Assembly: GCA_900088475.1 (NCBI GenBank)
Contig: FLMG01000941.1
Span: forward strand, 1-40,985
Length of the DNA: 40,985 bases
Origin: Hyphochytrium catenoides
Taxonomy: Eukaryota > Sar > Hyphochytriomycetes > Hyphochytriales > Hyphochytriaceae
Direction: 5' to 3'
Positions 31,550-40,985 of the stretch are shown piece after piece; position 1 is the first letter of the stretch, and the number at the start of each line of letters is the position of its first letter. The position numbers were made by a program, and so were the translations under genes. A model generated the notes under the pieces. The model was not told where the DNA came from, made no database searches, and saw only the letters and a list, made by a program, of their open reading frames with translations.

Positions 31550-33922
31550 TCAGGATTCTTCAATTGGGTGGTCCATCCTCGGACATTCTTCTTCATTTTT
31601 AGAAGCTTCAGTCACGGCTTGAAATGATGATATAATACTCTCTGCTGCGGTGTTCAGCTTCTCGAAACAATCAATCGGAACGGTATTTGCTCGGCTCTCG
31701 AGTCCTTCCCCCTGCTGGTTGGAAGGTAGTGAGGAGCGCACTGTTTCGGTAGCCACACGGATGCTCAGAAGTGTTCCGTGAGAGGTCTCATATAACAGGC
31801 GCCGTTGAGCCACATCAAATCTGTCTTTGTGGCGCTGAAGCTCCCTCCGTAGTAGACGGTCTGCTTCTTCCTCTTTTTCCCTTTTCTTCTCCTCGTCCTC
31901 CATTTTCTTTAGCAACTCCGCCTTCGCTTCCTCAACCAGAGTAGTGGTAATCTTCTTCAAACCTGTATCTGTATCCCTTTTCAGGTCGTCCATCTTCTTG
32001 TCCACATGCGCTTTTAGTCCGACCAATTGGTGGTTGAGAGCATCAATTCTAAGCCCATTGATATCGCTTTCAGCAATACTTGTTGTATGTTGTATGCGCT
32101 CCTCGTCGTCTTGTCTCTGAACGCCGCCATGAATCGACTCCAGAGGAGGATAGTAAGGAAGGATCATGGCCAAAGGTACCCTTGATGTCGGACAGAGTAT
32201 AACGTCGAAGGTTTGAAGACCCGTCGCTCTAATCTCGATCCTGCCAGTGAAGGGAGACCACTTACAACATGAGCCGTTCATCAGCTGAAGGCTACCATCA
32301 TCCAGGGACCTCAACTCCAGTCGGTAATCATGCCTTTCAGCAGTCCCCATTTCAAGGACAGTCGTACTCCCTTGGGGAGTTTTTTCTAGATCTTTGGCCA
32401 TTCCGTTGCTAAAGAAAACTCGAGCAAATATATTGCTCTTTTGCAGGCCGTCTTCAGCAAGTCTTCTCGCCTCCTCTATCCCAGCCTTTTTCACCTCTCC
32501 CAGCTTGGGCTTCTTAGAGGTCGCAAAGAAGGGAAGAGACAGGATTCGGCCTCCTCCTATTGGGATAGGATAACTTGCTTTCTCTTGCCGTCCTAGCTCT
32601 CTAAGACTGCCAAGGGTAATCCTTGTGCTTTCCTCGTCGAGCTCGAAGACAGGAAGACAGAGAACCTTCTCGTTTACTGTGAACGAGCAGATTTCGTCCA
32701 CAGTCCTGGATAGAAAGAAGCTAGCCCCCACGAGTGTAACGGCGTCCTCCTCGCCCGCAATCATGCCCGGTTCCCCTTCGTTGCTGCCGTTCGACGTCCA
32801 GTATATGATGGCCGACGTAGTGTTTCTCCTTTTCAGAGTATGCAAAGGGACAAAGAGCTGAGGGCTGATGAACTCAGCATCTTCAGGATAGAACCGTAGC
32901 TCCCTATTATGCTTCCTTTCACAGGCTTGAGCATGCCTCCCCATCCCTCTCGCAGACTTCTCAACATTGCAAAAGGGACATCTAACTCTTTGCTCTTGCG
33001 CCCGAGGAGTGTCCGTCGAAGCTTGTTGTCGTGGAGGAGTCGATGCACCTCTCCTCCTCTGCCGCTTGTTGCCACGGCGGCCATCAAGCTCCTGCTGTTT
33101 CCTTCGTCTCCTTCTCCTCCTGGAACCTTTATTTTCACACGAAGGAGGAGCAGTTGGGAACTCCTCTTGTCCTTCGCTGGCTGACCGTGGCTTCTCTTTA
33201 CACCAATACTTTATGTGCTTCAGCAACCCTCCTCTCCGTGGTGTAACCCTTTTAGGACAGTACTGGCATTGAACTTTACCATCAGTTTCCGGCCGGTTCT
33301 CAGACCTTGCACCAATATTGACGGGGGTCGTATTAATTTCCCGGTTCTCTTCCTCCACTCTCCCGATCACTAGTAGAGAAGCTGCGCCTCTTCCCTCGCT
33401 CCGCTGACCAGTCTCATCAAGTCCTTGAGCCCCTGGCGGCAGAAAAGGTTGAGATCTAGTAGAGGAGGGGAAGTCTTCACAATCGCTGTTCCTCCCATCG
33501 AAACTTCGGTTACTCTCAGATGCTGAAGAGATGGATGGTGCCCTAACTGATTCGATGTGGGTGTCGTCGGACGAGGCAAAGGTATCGTTGTCAGAAGCTG
33601 TTTCAAACTCCTGCTGATGAGGATAACTGAATGCTGAAACTTCTGGCTGTTGAGTTTCCACCATTGACCTCTGAGAACTTGACAAGGGGTTGCCGTTATT
33701 GCGATAGTAGTCGGGCGAAGGACAGCCTGGGGATCGCCGCCGCCGCTCGTCAATCCCCACACCACTAATGCTGTGGCCACTTCTAAACAGGACATCCTCC
33801 ATTCTCGCCATCTCTTGCCCGCGCTGTCCAGTATGTCCGAACATCCAAAATTTGGAGATAGAGCAGAACCTCCAGAAGAAAGTGACTTCAATTATTAGTA
33901 GATAGTACAAGAAGAAAAGCAC
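31550..33922 (-). CDS. CCHC zinc-finger/coiled-coil protein, up to 790 aa
   Basis: This is an uninterrupted minus-strand frame. The first 26 residues are hydrophobic (MLFFLYYLLIIEVTFFWRF) and could be a signal anchor, but M27 (MFGHTG), M38 or M41 are equally plausible starts; the Ser-rich disordered sequence that follows suits an internal start. Residues 219-241 form C-x2-C-x13-H-x4-C (CQYC...H...C) and residues 315-334 form C-x2-C-x11-H-x3-C. An Arg-run (268-291, nuclear-localisation-like) separates them. Residues about 340-600 are mixed beta-rich with no known motif. About 625-730 is a charged heptad-like coiled coil (KKMEDEEKKREKEEEADRLL). DNA or RNA binding in the nucleus is inferred from the fingers and basic run. 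A domesticated transposon protein is possible but no transposase or gag signature is visible. Confidence 0.75.
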   Translation of the reverse strand: MLFFLYYLLIIEVTFFWRFCSISKFWMFGHTGQRGQEMARMEDVLFRSGHSISGVGIDERRRRSPGCPSPDYYRNNGNPLSSSQRSMVETQQPEVSAFSYPHQQEFETASDNDTFASSDDTHIESVRAPSISSASESNRSFDGRNSDCEDFPSSTRSQPFLPPGAQGLDETGQRSEGRGAASLLVIGRVEEENREINTTPVNIGARSENRPETDGKVQCQYCPKRVTPRRGGLLKHIKYWCKEKPRSASEGQEEFPTAPPSCENKGSRRRRRRRKQQELDGRRGNKRQRRRGASTPPRQQASTDTPRAQEQRVRCPFCNVEKSARGMGRHAQACERKHNRELRFYPEDAEFISPQLFVPLHTLKRRNTTSAIIYWTSNGSNEGEPGMIAGEEDAVTLVGASFFLSRTVDEICSFTVNEKVLCLPVFELDEESTRITLGSLRELGRQEKASYPIPIGGGRILSLPFFATSKKPKLGEVKKAGIEEARRLAEDGLQKSNIFARVFFSNGMAKDLEKTPQGSTTVLEMGTAERHDYRLELRSLDDGSLQLMNGSCCKWSPFTGRIEIRATGLQTFDVILCPTSRVPLAMILPYYPPLESIHGGVQRQDDEERIQHTTSIAESDINGLRIDALNHQLVGLKAHVDKKMDDLKRDTDTGLKKITTTLVEEAKAELLKKMEDEEKKREKEEEADRLLRRELQRHKDRFDVAQRRLLYETSHGTLLSIRVATETVRSSLPSNQQGEGLESRANTVPIDCFEKLNTAAESIISSFQAVTEASKNEEECPRMDHPIEES

Positions 33923-35894
33923 TGCTGCTAGCTATGCCACTTCTTGAGAAATGAGAGCTTTCCTTCTTCCCTGCGTCCTGGGAATCTGTATCGGGCGTCT
34001 TTCCTGCTGCTGCTGTGGCTGCGACCTCGATCTTTATGCCACGACGGTGATTGTTGAGGATGCCGCCCGAATGAGACGATGCCTGGTGCCTTCTTCGCCA
34101 GCCGTGTTACTACCCAGCAGTGTAGTAATGTGATTGCAGGTAGAGAGGAGGAGGAGAAGAGCCCTCCTGGAAGACCGAGATGAGAGAAAGAAGAAGGAAA
34201 GAAGGGCGATGTCAGCTGCTAGGAGCGATGGTTCTTCAAATTCAAGGCCGTGGTGCCGGGTCATTTCTCAACACCTAATAAGTCGCTCTGGCTTCCAGCC
34301 ACCAGGAGAAATGATAATAACGACGATGATCCTCTTTTTTAGGTACTGCAGTTCATAGTAGTACCTCCTACTACAGTATTAAAGAAGCTTCAGCGTTTAG
34401 TCAGAAGATCTCCCTACATACGACGCTTTCCTATAGGGGCAGCTGCATGTGTGACCTGAGTAGTGCCAAACAACGATACGACAAAGTAGCCCGCAGCAAA
34501 ATAGGCGGAGGGAGATGGAGAAGAAGTGTCACAATGAACTCTAATAATTAATTCATTGTAGAAATAGTCAATAAAAGTAGTAATTATAACAAGAGCCAAG
34601 TCGAAGACCCCTCCTTTCAGTTCCACTTTCTACCGATCAGAACTCCATGTTCGTTCTTATGAGGGTTTCGTTTCTTCCTTCGCACAACTAATCACAGCTA
34701 CAGCTGGTTCCTAACGTGATCTCATGGCAGTTGTTCTGTTCTTCCGACACCACTCCCAGCAAACAAAGCCCGTCAACCATCTTCTGTTCAAATTGACTCA
34801 CTACTAGTCTTCTTTGTGCTAGCTAACTGACCTAAAGGTGTACAAGTACTAAGCGAGACTGAAGAGGATCTTCATCACACCTAATAATAAGAGTAGCACC
34901 CCCGTTTCAGCCCTATAACAAAGTAGTTCCGCTGCGACTACTGAACACCGCTTTCTGGTGAGGATGCTACTATTTTACAACAGTGTAAACAGCTAGGAAC
35001 TACTAAGAAAAGCTGAATGAATCTTCTTCAACCAAATTTGTGACGCCATGCCGCCACCCTGTTGTGCCTCCGTCTTCGCGTGAACAGACCTTTCTCATGA
35101 AAGTGCTCGCACACGGCCGGAGAAGTTTGAAGATATATCAAAGTAATAATAAAGCTATTTCGGTTCCACTGTCTCCTACTGCTATTATCATCTACAACCA
35201 ACAACAAGTGGTGGTATTATGACGGTTAGCACCATTCACAACCCCTTCAGAGACAGGGACCGTCCCCCCGCATCTTCTTTTCCTCGTCGAAAGCTTTTTA
35301 TAAATATATCCGCTCCGTCGCCCTCCCGGCTTCGTAAAAGAGAACCCGCAAATTCTGATGGAACATCAACGCTTCCCTATCCATGCCCCTTCCATAGAAA
35401 TATATCTAAAGAGAACTCCTTCCCCCTCCTCCTTCCCATCAGTTTGTCAGCCCACCCCCGCTCCCCCTTCTTTTACTTTTCTGGAGGAAATGTGGCCTTT
35501 ATTACTAGAAAAAATTAAGGAGTGACTAGTAGACTACTGTTCTTGCTTCAAGACGTGGTTGGTGTTTGTTTAGTGTAGATTTCTCTTGAAGAAGAACCCT
35601 CCTCTTATTAGTAGTATTAGGTCTAGAGCTACTGTGCCGGAACTCCTTTTGCCTTCTTTAGGGCGGAGGGAGGAGGGAGGGGCGCCCTTCAGTCAACCAA
35701 CAAGGTCAGATAGGCCACTGCAAGGTCGAAGCTTAACTGCAGATGCCCGCGTCTAGTAGGTCACCTGGCGTTGTTCTGGCATTCTGAAGAAGTCCTAAGA
35801 ACAAGAGTCCAAAAGTTCTTATGAGGCCACTGGCTCCGGGACCGCAAAGGGTCATTCTTCTTCGTCTTCTCTCTGATAATAGCATTATTGTAAG
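33923..35894. other. Intergenic, no supported gene
   Basis: Nearly 2 kb of low-complexity spacer contains many TAATAA, CTACTA and CCTCCT motifs. Frames present are short and lack features. Confidence 0.5.
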
Positions 35895-36524
35895 ATGCGC
35901 TTCAGATCAAAACATATTCCTCTTGAGCAGCTGGACCCTTCTCTTGCTTGCCTAGGAGCGGTCGACGAGATGGATGATGATGACATTGTGGGTGGTGGTT
36001 CACACTCTCCTCCTTCTTCTCCCCTTGTTATTACTGAGGAGATCAACTATGATAACTCCTTGGCTGATGATGAGCGTGGAGCAGATCGAGCTGAGGACGA
36101 GACCAGGGCAGTTATAGCTTTTTCTTGTCTCTTCTTCTTCCTCTTCTTTTCTTTTTTTTTTTCTCCTGTCATCTCCTTCTTTCCTCCTTCTTTCACTACG
36201 AACAAGAAGAACGATTATTCTGCAGGGCTTTTCTTTGAATAAGAATGCGCTCTCCCCGTTGCGGCCTTGCAGCAGGAGGACAGAAATCCTCTCAGGCCGC
36301 AGCGAGAGCTAGAGAGAGGAAGTCCCAACAACACTGCCACACCGGTCAGACATAACGCTGAGCGACTCTTCCTTGGAAGAATTACCGTCCCCGTGGCCCC
36401 ATGCACCAAAGAAGGGACCCCCACTCTAAAGGGAACCGAGCCTTTATTACTACAGGTTGGAGGTAGCTCAAAGTGTTACGACTTGCTGCTGCACCTGTAC
36501 GACAATCGCGCCGCGCCGGCTTGA
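35895..36524 (+). CDS. Possible two-exon small gene
   Basis: An ATG at 35895 opens an acidic frame (MRFRSKHIPLEQLDPSLACL, later DEMDDDD and ADDERGADRAEDETRA). At about 36110 a GTTATA donor is followed by a very T-rich stretch (ten T at about 36150) and a CCTTGCAG acceptor near 36269. The downstream frame continues in phase (QEDRNPLRPQRELERG ... RLFLGRITVPVAP ... CYDLLLHLYDN) to a stop at 36524. If correct, the product is about 155 aa. Without the intron the first frame runs into a Phe-rich translation of the T tract, which supports splicing. No family is recognised. Confidence 0.35.
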
Positions 36525-37011
36525 AATGAACGACAGAAGGAAGACAGCAGCAATGCATGATGGTTCGACATATAAAAAGAGTTGAGAACAAGGACCTAAC
36601 AACAGAGGTATTAGTAGAGAAAACCCCCCGGAAAGAGGAGAAGTGTCACGAAGAAGAAGAGAAGTGTCTTTTGTGAGAAGGGGGCAGACTCAGAGATTAT
36701 TCATCATCCAGTCCACTCTTGAATTTCCAGCAGGAGCACCTTATCCGTAGTGGAAGGTGAGCAAGAATTCATGTTCCAGATTAGATTTTTGGCCGCCATT
36801 GATCGGTTGAGCAAGAGCGTGTTCAAAATCCGATTCCTCTGCCCGTCTGCCTTTCTGTTGTCCCCTCTGTAAAGCAGGACATAATAGCCTCCTCGTTCCT
36901 TCAGTGCTCATAGCAGCACCACCCTGTTAATAGCTTCAAGCGAATTAACGCTATTCTTATCAATGGCTGGTTCTATGATAATAAGCGTGATCTAACCCTT
37001 ACGACAATAGA
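36525..37011. other. Intergenic, no supported gene
   Basis: I see nothing beyond short chance frames. Confidence 0.5.
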
Positions 37012-37323
37012 ATGCCGAAAGAAGGGGAAGAAGACCAACCACAAGCCTCCTCCTCGTCATCATCAGCAGCAGAAGGAGCAGACCACCAAGACATGAAGGA
37101 TGAAGCTAACGGAGAAGAGAGCAGCGAAATGGAGGTGGCAGTGGTGGCCATGCACGAGTACATAAAGGCTATGAGAGCGGGAACTCTGGCGGACTTGCCT
37201 CCTACTGTTCGAGAACGCGCATTGAGCGCTGCAAGCAGGCATGATGGAGCCACTTTGAGAGCTCTGCTTCAAGCTCCGAAGGACATCGCCCATAAAAGCC
37301 GGGACAATCTTGCTAGCGAGTAG
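37012..37323 (+). CDS. Possible small acidic protein, 103 aa
   Basis: This single frame runs from an ATG at 37012. The N-terminus is acidic and Ser-rich, low in complexity (residues 1-45). The second half is helical (MEVAVVAMHEYIKAMRAGTL, then LPPTVRERALSAASRH and ATLRALLQAPKDI). The change from disordered acidic to ordered helical sequence is protein-like, but there is no homology I recognise and the length is short enough for chance. Confidence 0.35.
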   Translation: MPKEGEEDQPQASSSSSSAAEGADHQDMKDEANGEESSEMEVAVVAMHEYIKAMRAGTLADLPPTVRERALSAASRHDGATLRALLQAPKDIAHKSRDNLASE

Positions 37324-39150
37324 GACCTCAGCTACCATGAATCGAAAAGATAACAAAGGAGGAAGAGGAACAGTTCATCGAGGAACGAGCCCATCGGAAG
37401 GAAGGCGGCCCGTGGTACAGAGATAAACGGGTAGTTTCAGAACCAAAATAGGCTGTCCTGACGTTAAAAGTAGAGCGCACACCAAGTAATGACCAGGAAC
37501 ACTAGACAATAATATAATTCGTTGTACCTCCTCGATCATTAGTTCTGCAGATGATCGGTTCTACGACTGAGGGCTTTTCTCCTGCCGATGGTGAAACTAA
37601 AACTGAGCAGCGGACACAAGTAGTGGAATTGAGGAAGGCCGAAGAAGGTTCATCGTAGCGCATACGCAAGCACCAGATGAGATGCCACACGTGACCACTT
37701 TTGTTTGGACGAGAGGTCAACCTTGGAGGGGGTTAAGGGAGGAGAAGTAGCTTAAGTCACGCCAACGACGATGTACTAACGCTGTGACTTTGAGAGGAGC
37801 GGGAGCTTAACACGTCGTCATTACTATCCTCAAAGCAAATGCTTGCAGAGTAGAAGGCAGTCCCATCATCAGTAGAACTTCTGGTCACTAAATAAGTCGC
37901 GGTTCGCTGCAGCACGGGAACGAATAGGACGTTGTTCCCTCTAGGTCACGGAGGGTAATGTTACCCCTTGTATGCTCCAGAAGCTCTTCGGAGTGTTGCT
38001 GCAATTGACCGATGCACTGCTTGGTCAATCCTGATGCCTCTTCAGATCCCTATGATCTTCAGCAACGTTAAGCTGACTAGCTTACTCTCGGTGCTAAGTG
38101 CTGTAAGTGCTCTTTGAGCGGTTGGATGCTACTCTCAGTGTTTATGACGCAAGTTTTGCTGACGTTATGCCAATGTCCTTCAATGACACCAACTTGCAGT
38201 TGATATCGTTCCTCACCTGCTCCTAGATTCATCTGAGAATTATTGTTCCTCTGTGATGGGTAAAGACACTCAATTGTCATTAGACCGTCAAAGAGCCTTT
38301 TCTCTTGGCAGCTCTGAGTCCACGTAGTGCTACTAACATGCACTGCTGGCGTCTATGTTTCAGAAGACCAAGAATTGCCAACCAGCGAGGGTACAGAGAT
38401 TGAATGACAATTGAGTGTCTTTAGGAGGCGGGTGTGGTATGACAGACTGATTAATTTTGCTCTGCTGCCACAATCTCATTTCTAGCACCTGGTAGGTAAA
38501 AAATCCACAGGGATATTAGGGTGTCCTGGCGAGGTTGGAGGCTGGGCCTGACCTCCCTCACCTTCTAAAAGTGCGCTGTCAGCCTCAGCCTCTGTCGCTA
38601 GCCTACAACCCAGAGACAGTAGCAACGGGTAGAGGAGGCACAGCTGACTACACCAATGCCGCAGAACAGTCAACCGCTCGCCCGCCTGGCAGCTAGCTAT
38701 GTTTTTGGGCCCACTAAGTAGCGAGCGACCCCTCTACACTGGCGACGGGCACTAGAGGAGGACGGAGACGGTACCACTGGGAAGAGTCGGTCAATTATGA
38801 CTGGGTAGAAGGGACCACCCCTGATTAGGGTGAAGTAAGGTCGTAAATGCATTCTACCGCTGGGCTAATTGTAACAAGATGAAGAAGTGCCAAGGCAATG
38901 CTAGAAAGGTTCCGTCTGTTTCTGTTGGTAAAAGAGAAACGAAGAGATGTACAAGCTACAATTTTGACAGAGCAGGAGAAAGAAAAAAGGAGAGAGAGAC
39001 AGAGGAGGGAGAAGAGACAGACAGCGGGGAGGGAGGAGAACTACTCCACAGAGGAAAGCTCCGTGCGACGGTCTCTTTCCTTTAGCAGGCTTGCCTTCTT
39101 CTTGAAGAAGGTAGCTCCCTTCTTTGTTTTCAGCTGTCCGCTCTGACCCT
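37324..39150. other. Intergenic, contains repeat copy 3
   Basis: No gene is supported. Apart from the dispersed repeat copy at about 38500, the stretch near 38990-39020 is GA-rich. The right end is the 3' UTR of NAGLU. Confidence 0.5.
38500..38697 (+). repeat. Dispersed repeat family, copy 3
   Basis: It opens with AATCCACAGGGATATTAGGG, then TGTCCTGGCGAGGTTGGAGG, GCTGGGCCTGACCTC, and further right AGTAGCAACGGGTAGAGGAG, GCACAGCTGACTAC and CAGTCAACCGCTCGCCCGCC. These are the same blocks in the same order as copy 2 at 30660, with substitutions and small indels. Confidence 0.8.
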
Positions 39151-40985
39151 TCAGCGTCCCCTCGGACGTGAAGCCGCCACATCTGGGATGCAGGCTGCAC
39201 AGATAGGCGAGCTGTCCGATGTCTTGCGTCCAAATCTAATGAACACTAGTCTGAGCAAAATCTGAAAGCTTGAGCTCATCACACAGCAAAGAAAGCAGAG
39301 GCCAGGTCGAAGGGTCCGCTCGCAGCACGGACAAAGGATATAAAAGACAAAGGAGACGGAGAGAGAAAGAGTGGCGTTCACCTTGGTTGGCCCTAGCAGG
39401 TTCTCCCCATCATTAGTCATATCCTTCAATACTTCGTACGTCTCCCGCTCCTTGTCTCCGCCAAACATTGATAACAAATCCTTTGCAATGTGAATTGTCT
39501 GCCCCTCTCTATCCACCGGGTAAGCCTTATCTTCCTGGTACCACTGCTCTCCCAGGCGCAGTGCCTGAAATTCAAAGTCACCGACATTGACTGTGGACTG
39601 CGTTTGGACCGCCTCAGTGACTAATTTGGCTGCCATTGCCCAGCGATCCCGATAGTACGAGCCCATCAGCCCAGCCAGTTGCTTGCTAGCATAGTCATTG
39701 ATTTCTCCTCTGCAAGAGCAGGAAGCATACGTCAGTTATTTGGGCATGAAGAAAACATACCATAGAAAGTTTGACACAGAAACCAGCAAACTGAAAAAAA
39801 GAAACTAAGCTCAAGAAGGGTCAGCGCGGAACTGACATGGAAGGCTCTGTCAGTATCTTGAGAAAGGCGTGGGGGCCAAACGAGGCGAAGAAAAGGCAAG
39901 AACCATGAAGGAAGATAGAAAGAGAGGTATCTTTAAAGCAAAGAGGATAAAGTCCGTTTGAAGGAAGAGAGAAGAAAGGCATACTTCGGTCCCCACAGAG
40001 TGATCTGATTCTTAGCGTTAAGCTGATACTGTGCCTTCTCTTCTTTTGTCCGGCCCAACGCCATCGCTGCAGCGATCATCCTTCCGACCAGAAAGTTCTC
40101 ATCAGAAGCGAGAATCCGATCCAGAGCGTCAATAAGCGAGAGCAGCTACCGAGTACGAGAGACATAGAGAGAAGAGAGAATCAAAACAGAAAAGAGAAAG
40201 AGGGCAGTGGGAGCGTGAGTGGGAAGGCAAAAAGAGGTAGTGAGGTAATGCTTATATGGCCTTTCTCTTCTTCTCACTCGCCTTACAGTCTCCTCCCTCC
40301 CGTACCTCATCTCCGAGCCTCCGCAAGATCTTGTTGCTGTTCTCTTTAGTCTTCAGGTATCGCTGATACTCGGAGCTCCAGAGCGTGTGGACATCACGAA
40401 ATAGATTAACTAGCGACTGGCGCGTCACGTCCACTATGTCGTATTGTAGCGGCCCAGGAAGAGAGGATAGACCATCTGACAAACGGACCAACCGAGAAAG
40501 AAGAGGAGTTAGAGGGAGTGCTCCACCGACCACCATATGATCAGCACGAGAGCCAGATAGTATGTAGAGTGAAAAACTACCTGCGAATGTCAGGAGTTCC
40601 TTCCACGCTTCTAAAACAAGCGTAGCATTGGCGGCGCCCCAGCCTCCTGCCGGGGTGAACCTTGGCACGACGTCTACCAGAGATGCCACTAATCCAGACG
40701 AGTAGCACCCGCGGTAGAGCTTGTGCCACGCGGAGAGGAGCAAAGTAGATGCATTGCCATACCTAAGCGAGACGGTAGCATGACCGCGGATATAAAGCAG
40801 AGCAGGGCAACCTTCACTAAGTATGGCAAGGGGTCGTGGAGGCTAAGGAGACCAACAATACACGGACTCAGAGAAACCAGGGTACAGATAATTAGGAGTG
40901 CAGAATGAGATGCCCGTGTCGGCCCCCTCAACTCTCCTGACAGTCCGACAGGGTGACCTTCTTTGCACATTGTTTCCGTTACCCT
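39151..40985 (-). CDS. NAGLU: Alpha-N-acetylglucosaminidase (GH89), 3' part; partial
   Basis: Minus-strand exons are 40762-40581, 40475-40306, 40145-39985, 39709-39382 and 39261-39151 (stop at 39151), all GT-AG and phase-consistent; upstream exons lie beyond the window. The translation follows the NAGLU C-terminal helical domain block by block: YGNAS ... SAWHKLYRGCY, VLEAWKELLTFAG, LQYDIVDVTRQSLVNLF, LLSLIDALDRILASDENFLV, AQYQLNAKNQITLWGPKGEI, NDYASKQLAGLMGSYYRDRW. Human NAGLU has the equivalent FRYDLLDLTRQAV, LTLWGP and DYANKQLAGL. The enzyme removes terminal alpha-GlcNAc (heparan sulfate in animal lysosomes). The N-terminal and catalytic domains are not in view, so activity cannot be judged. 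The last 36 codons follow an intron of 120 nt that is itself open and in frame, and do not resemble the usual C-terminus. Confidence 0.85.

Noticed and set aside
1-40985. tRNA, rRNA, spliced-leader RNA, telomeric repeats and CRISPR arrays
   Set aside because: I looked for T-loop and anticodon-stem patterns, TTAGGG-type runs, long RNA-like blocks and spaced short repeats. None was convincing by eye; covariance-model searches would be decisive.

Overview
The window is nuclear DNA from a eukaryote, most likely a protist. Genes are split by GT-AG introns of about 28-325 nt with pyrimidine-rich 3' ends, genes lie on both strands with long non-coding gaps, and two recognisable products (a Nup53/Nup35 nucleoporin and a Mis13/Dsn1-like kinetochore protein) exist only in eukaryotes. 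No operons, Shine-Dalgarno sites or bacterial mobile genes are seen. Intermediate GC, short introns and abundant CCT/TAG-type low-complexity spacers would suit an alveolate such as a perkinsid, but that is a guess and not shown by the sequence.

Left third (1-13 kb): a repeat-rich accessory segment. It holds a MITE-like inverted-repeat element (about 91-358), three intronless genes for predicted secreted proteins (333 aa with a GPI-like tail, 435 aa with a duplicated domain, 211 aa with an acidic repeat region joined to a very basic tail), a five-unit array of about 380-bp tandem repeats (5.48-7.37 kb), and an intronless five-span membrane protein (11.7-13.0 kb).

Middle (15.3-30.6 kb): intron-rich cellular genes. 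In order: a DUF4442/hotdog thioesterase-like protein (+), a Dsn1/Mis13-like kinetochore protein (-), a roughly 1,396-aa predicted helical protein in about 21 exons (+), Nup35/Nup53 (-), and a tentative multi-exon gene with a mitochondrial-type N-terminus (-). For the first, second and fourth I rebuilt the whole exon chain; every splice phase agrees and the summed length is a multiple of three. Long GA/CT tracts surround the NUP35 5' end.

Right third (30.6-41 kb): an intronless 790-aa protein with two CCHC-type zinc-binding motifs and a coiled coil (-), two weak small-gene candidates (+), and the 3' part of an alpha-N-acetylglucosaminidase (NAGLU) gene (-) that runs off the right edge. One dispersed repeat family occurs at 8.66, 30.66 and 38.50 kb.

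The genes do not form a visible pathway. The contrast worth noting is an accessory, repeat-associated, intronless set of secreted and orphan proteins beside ordinary intron-rich housekeeping genes.
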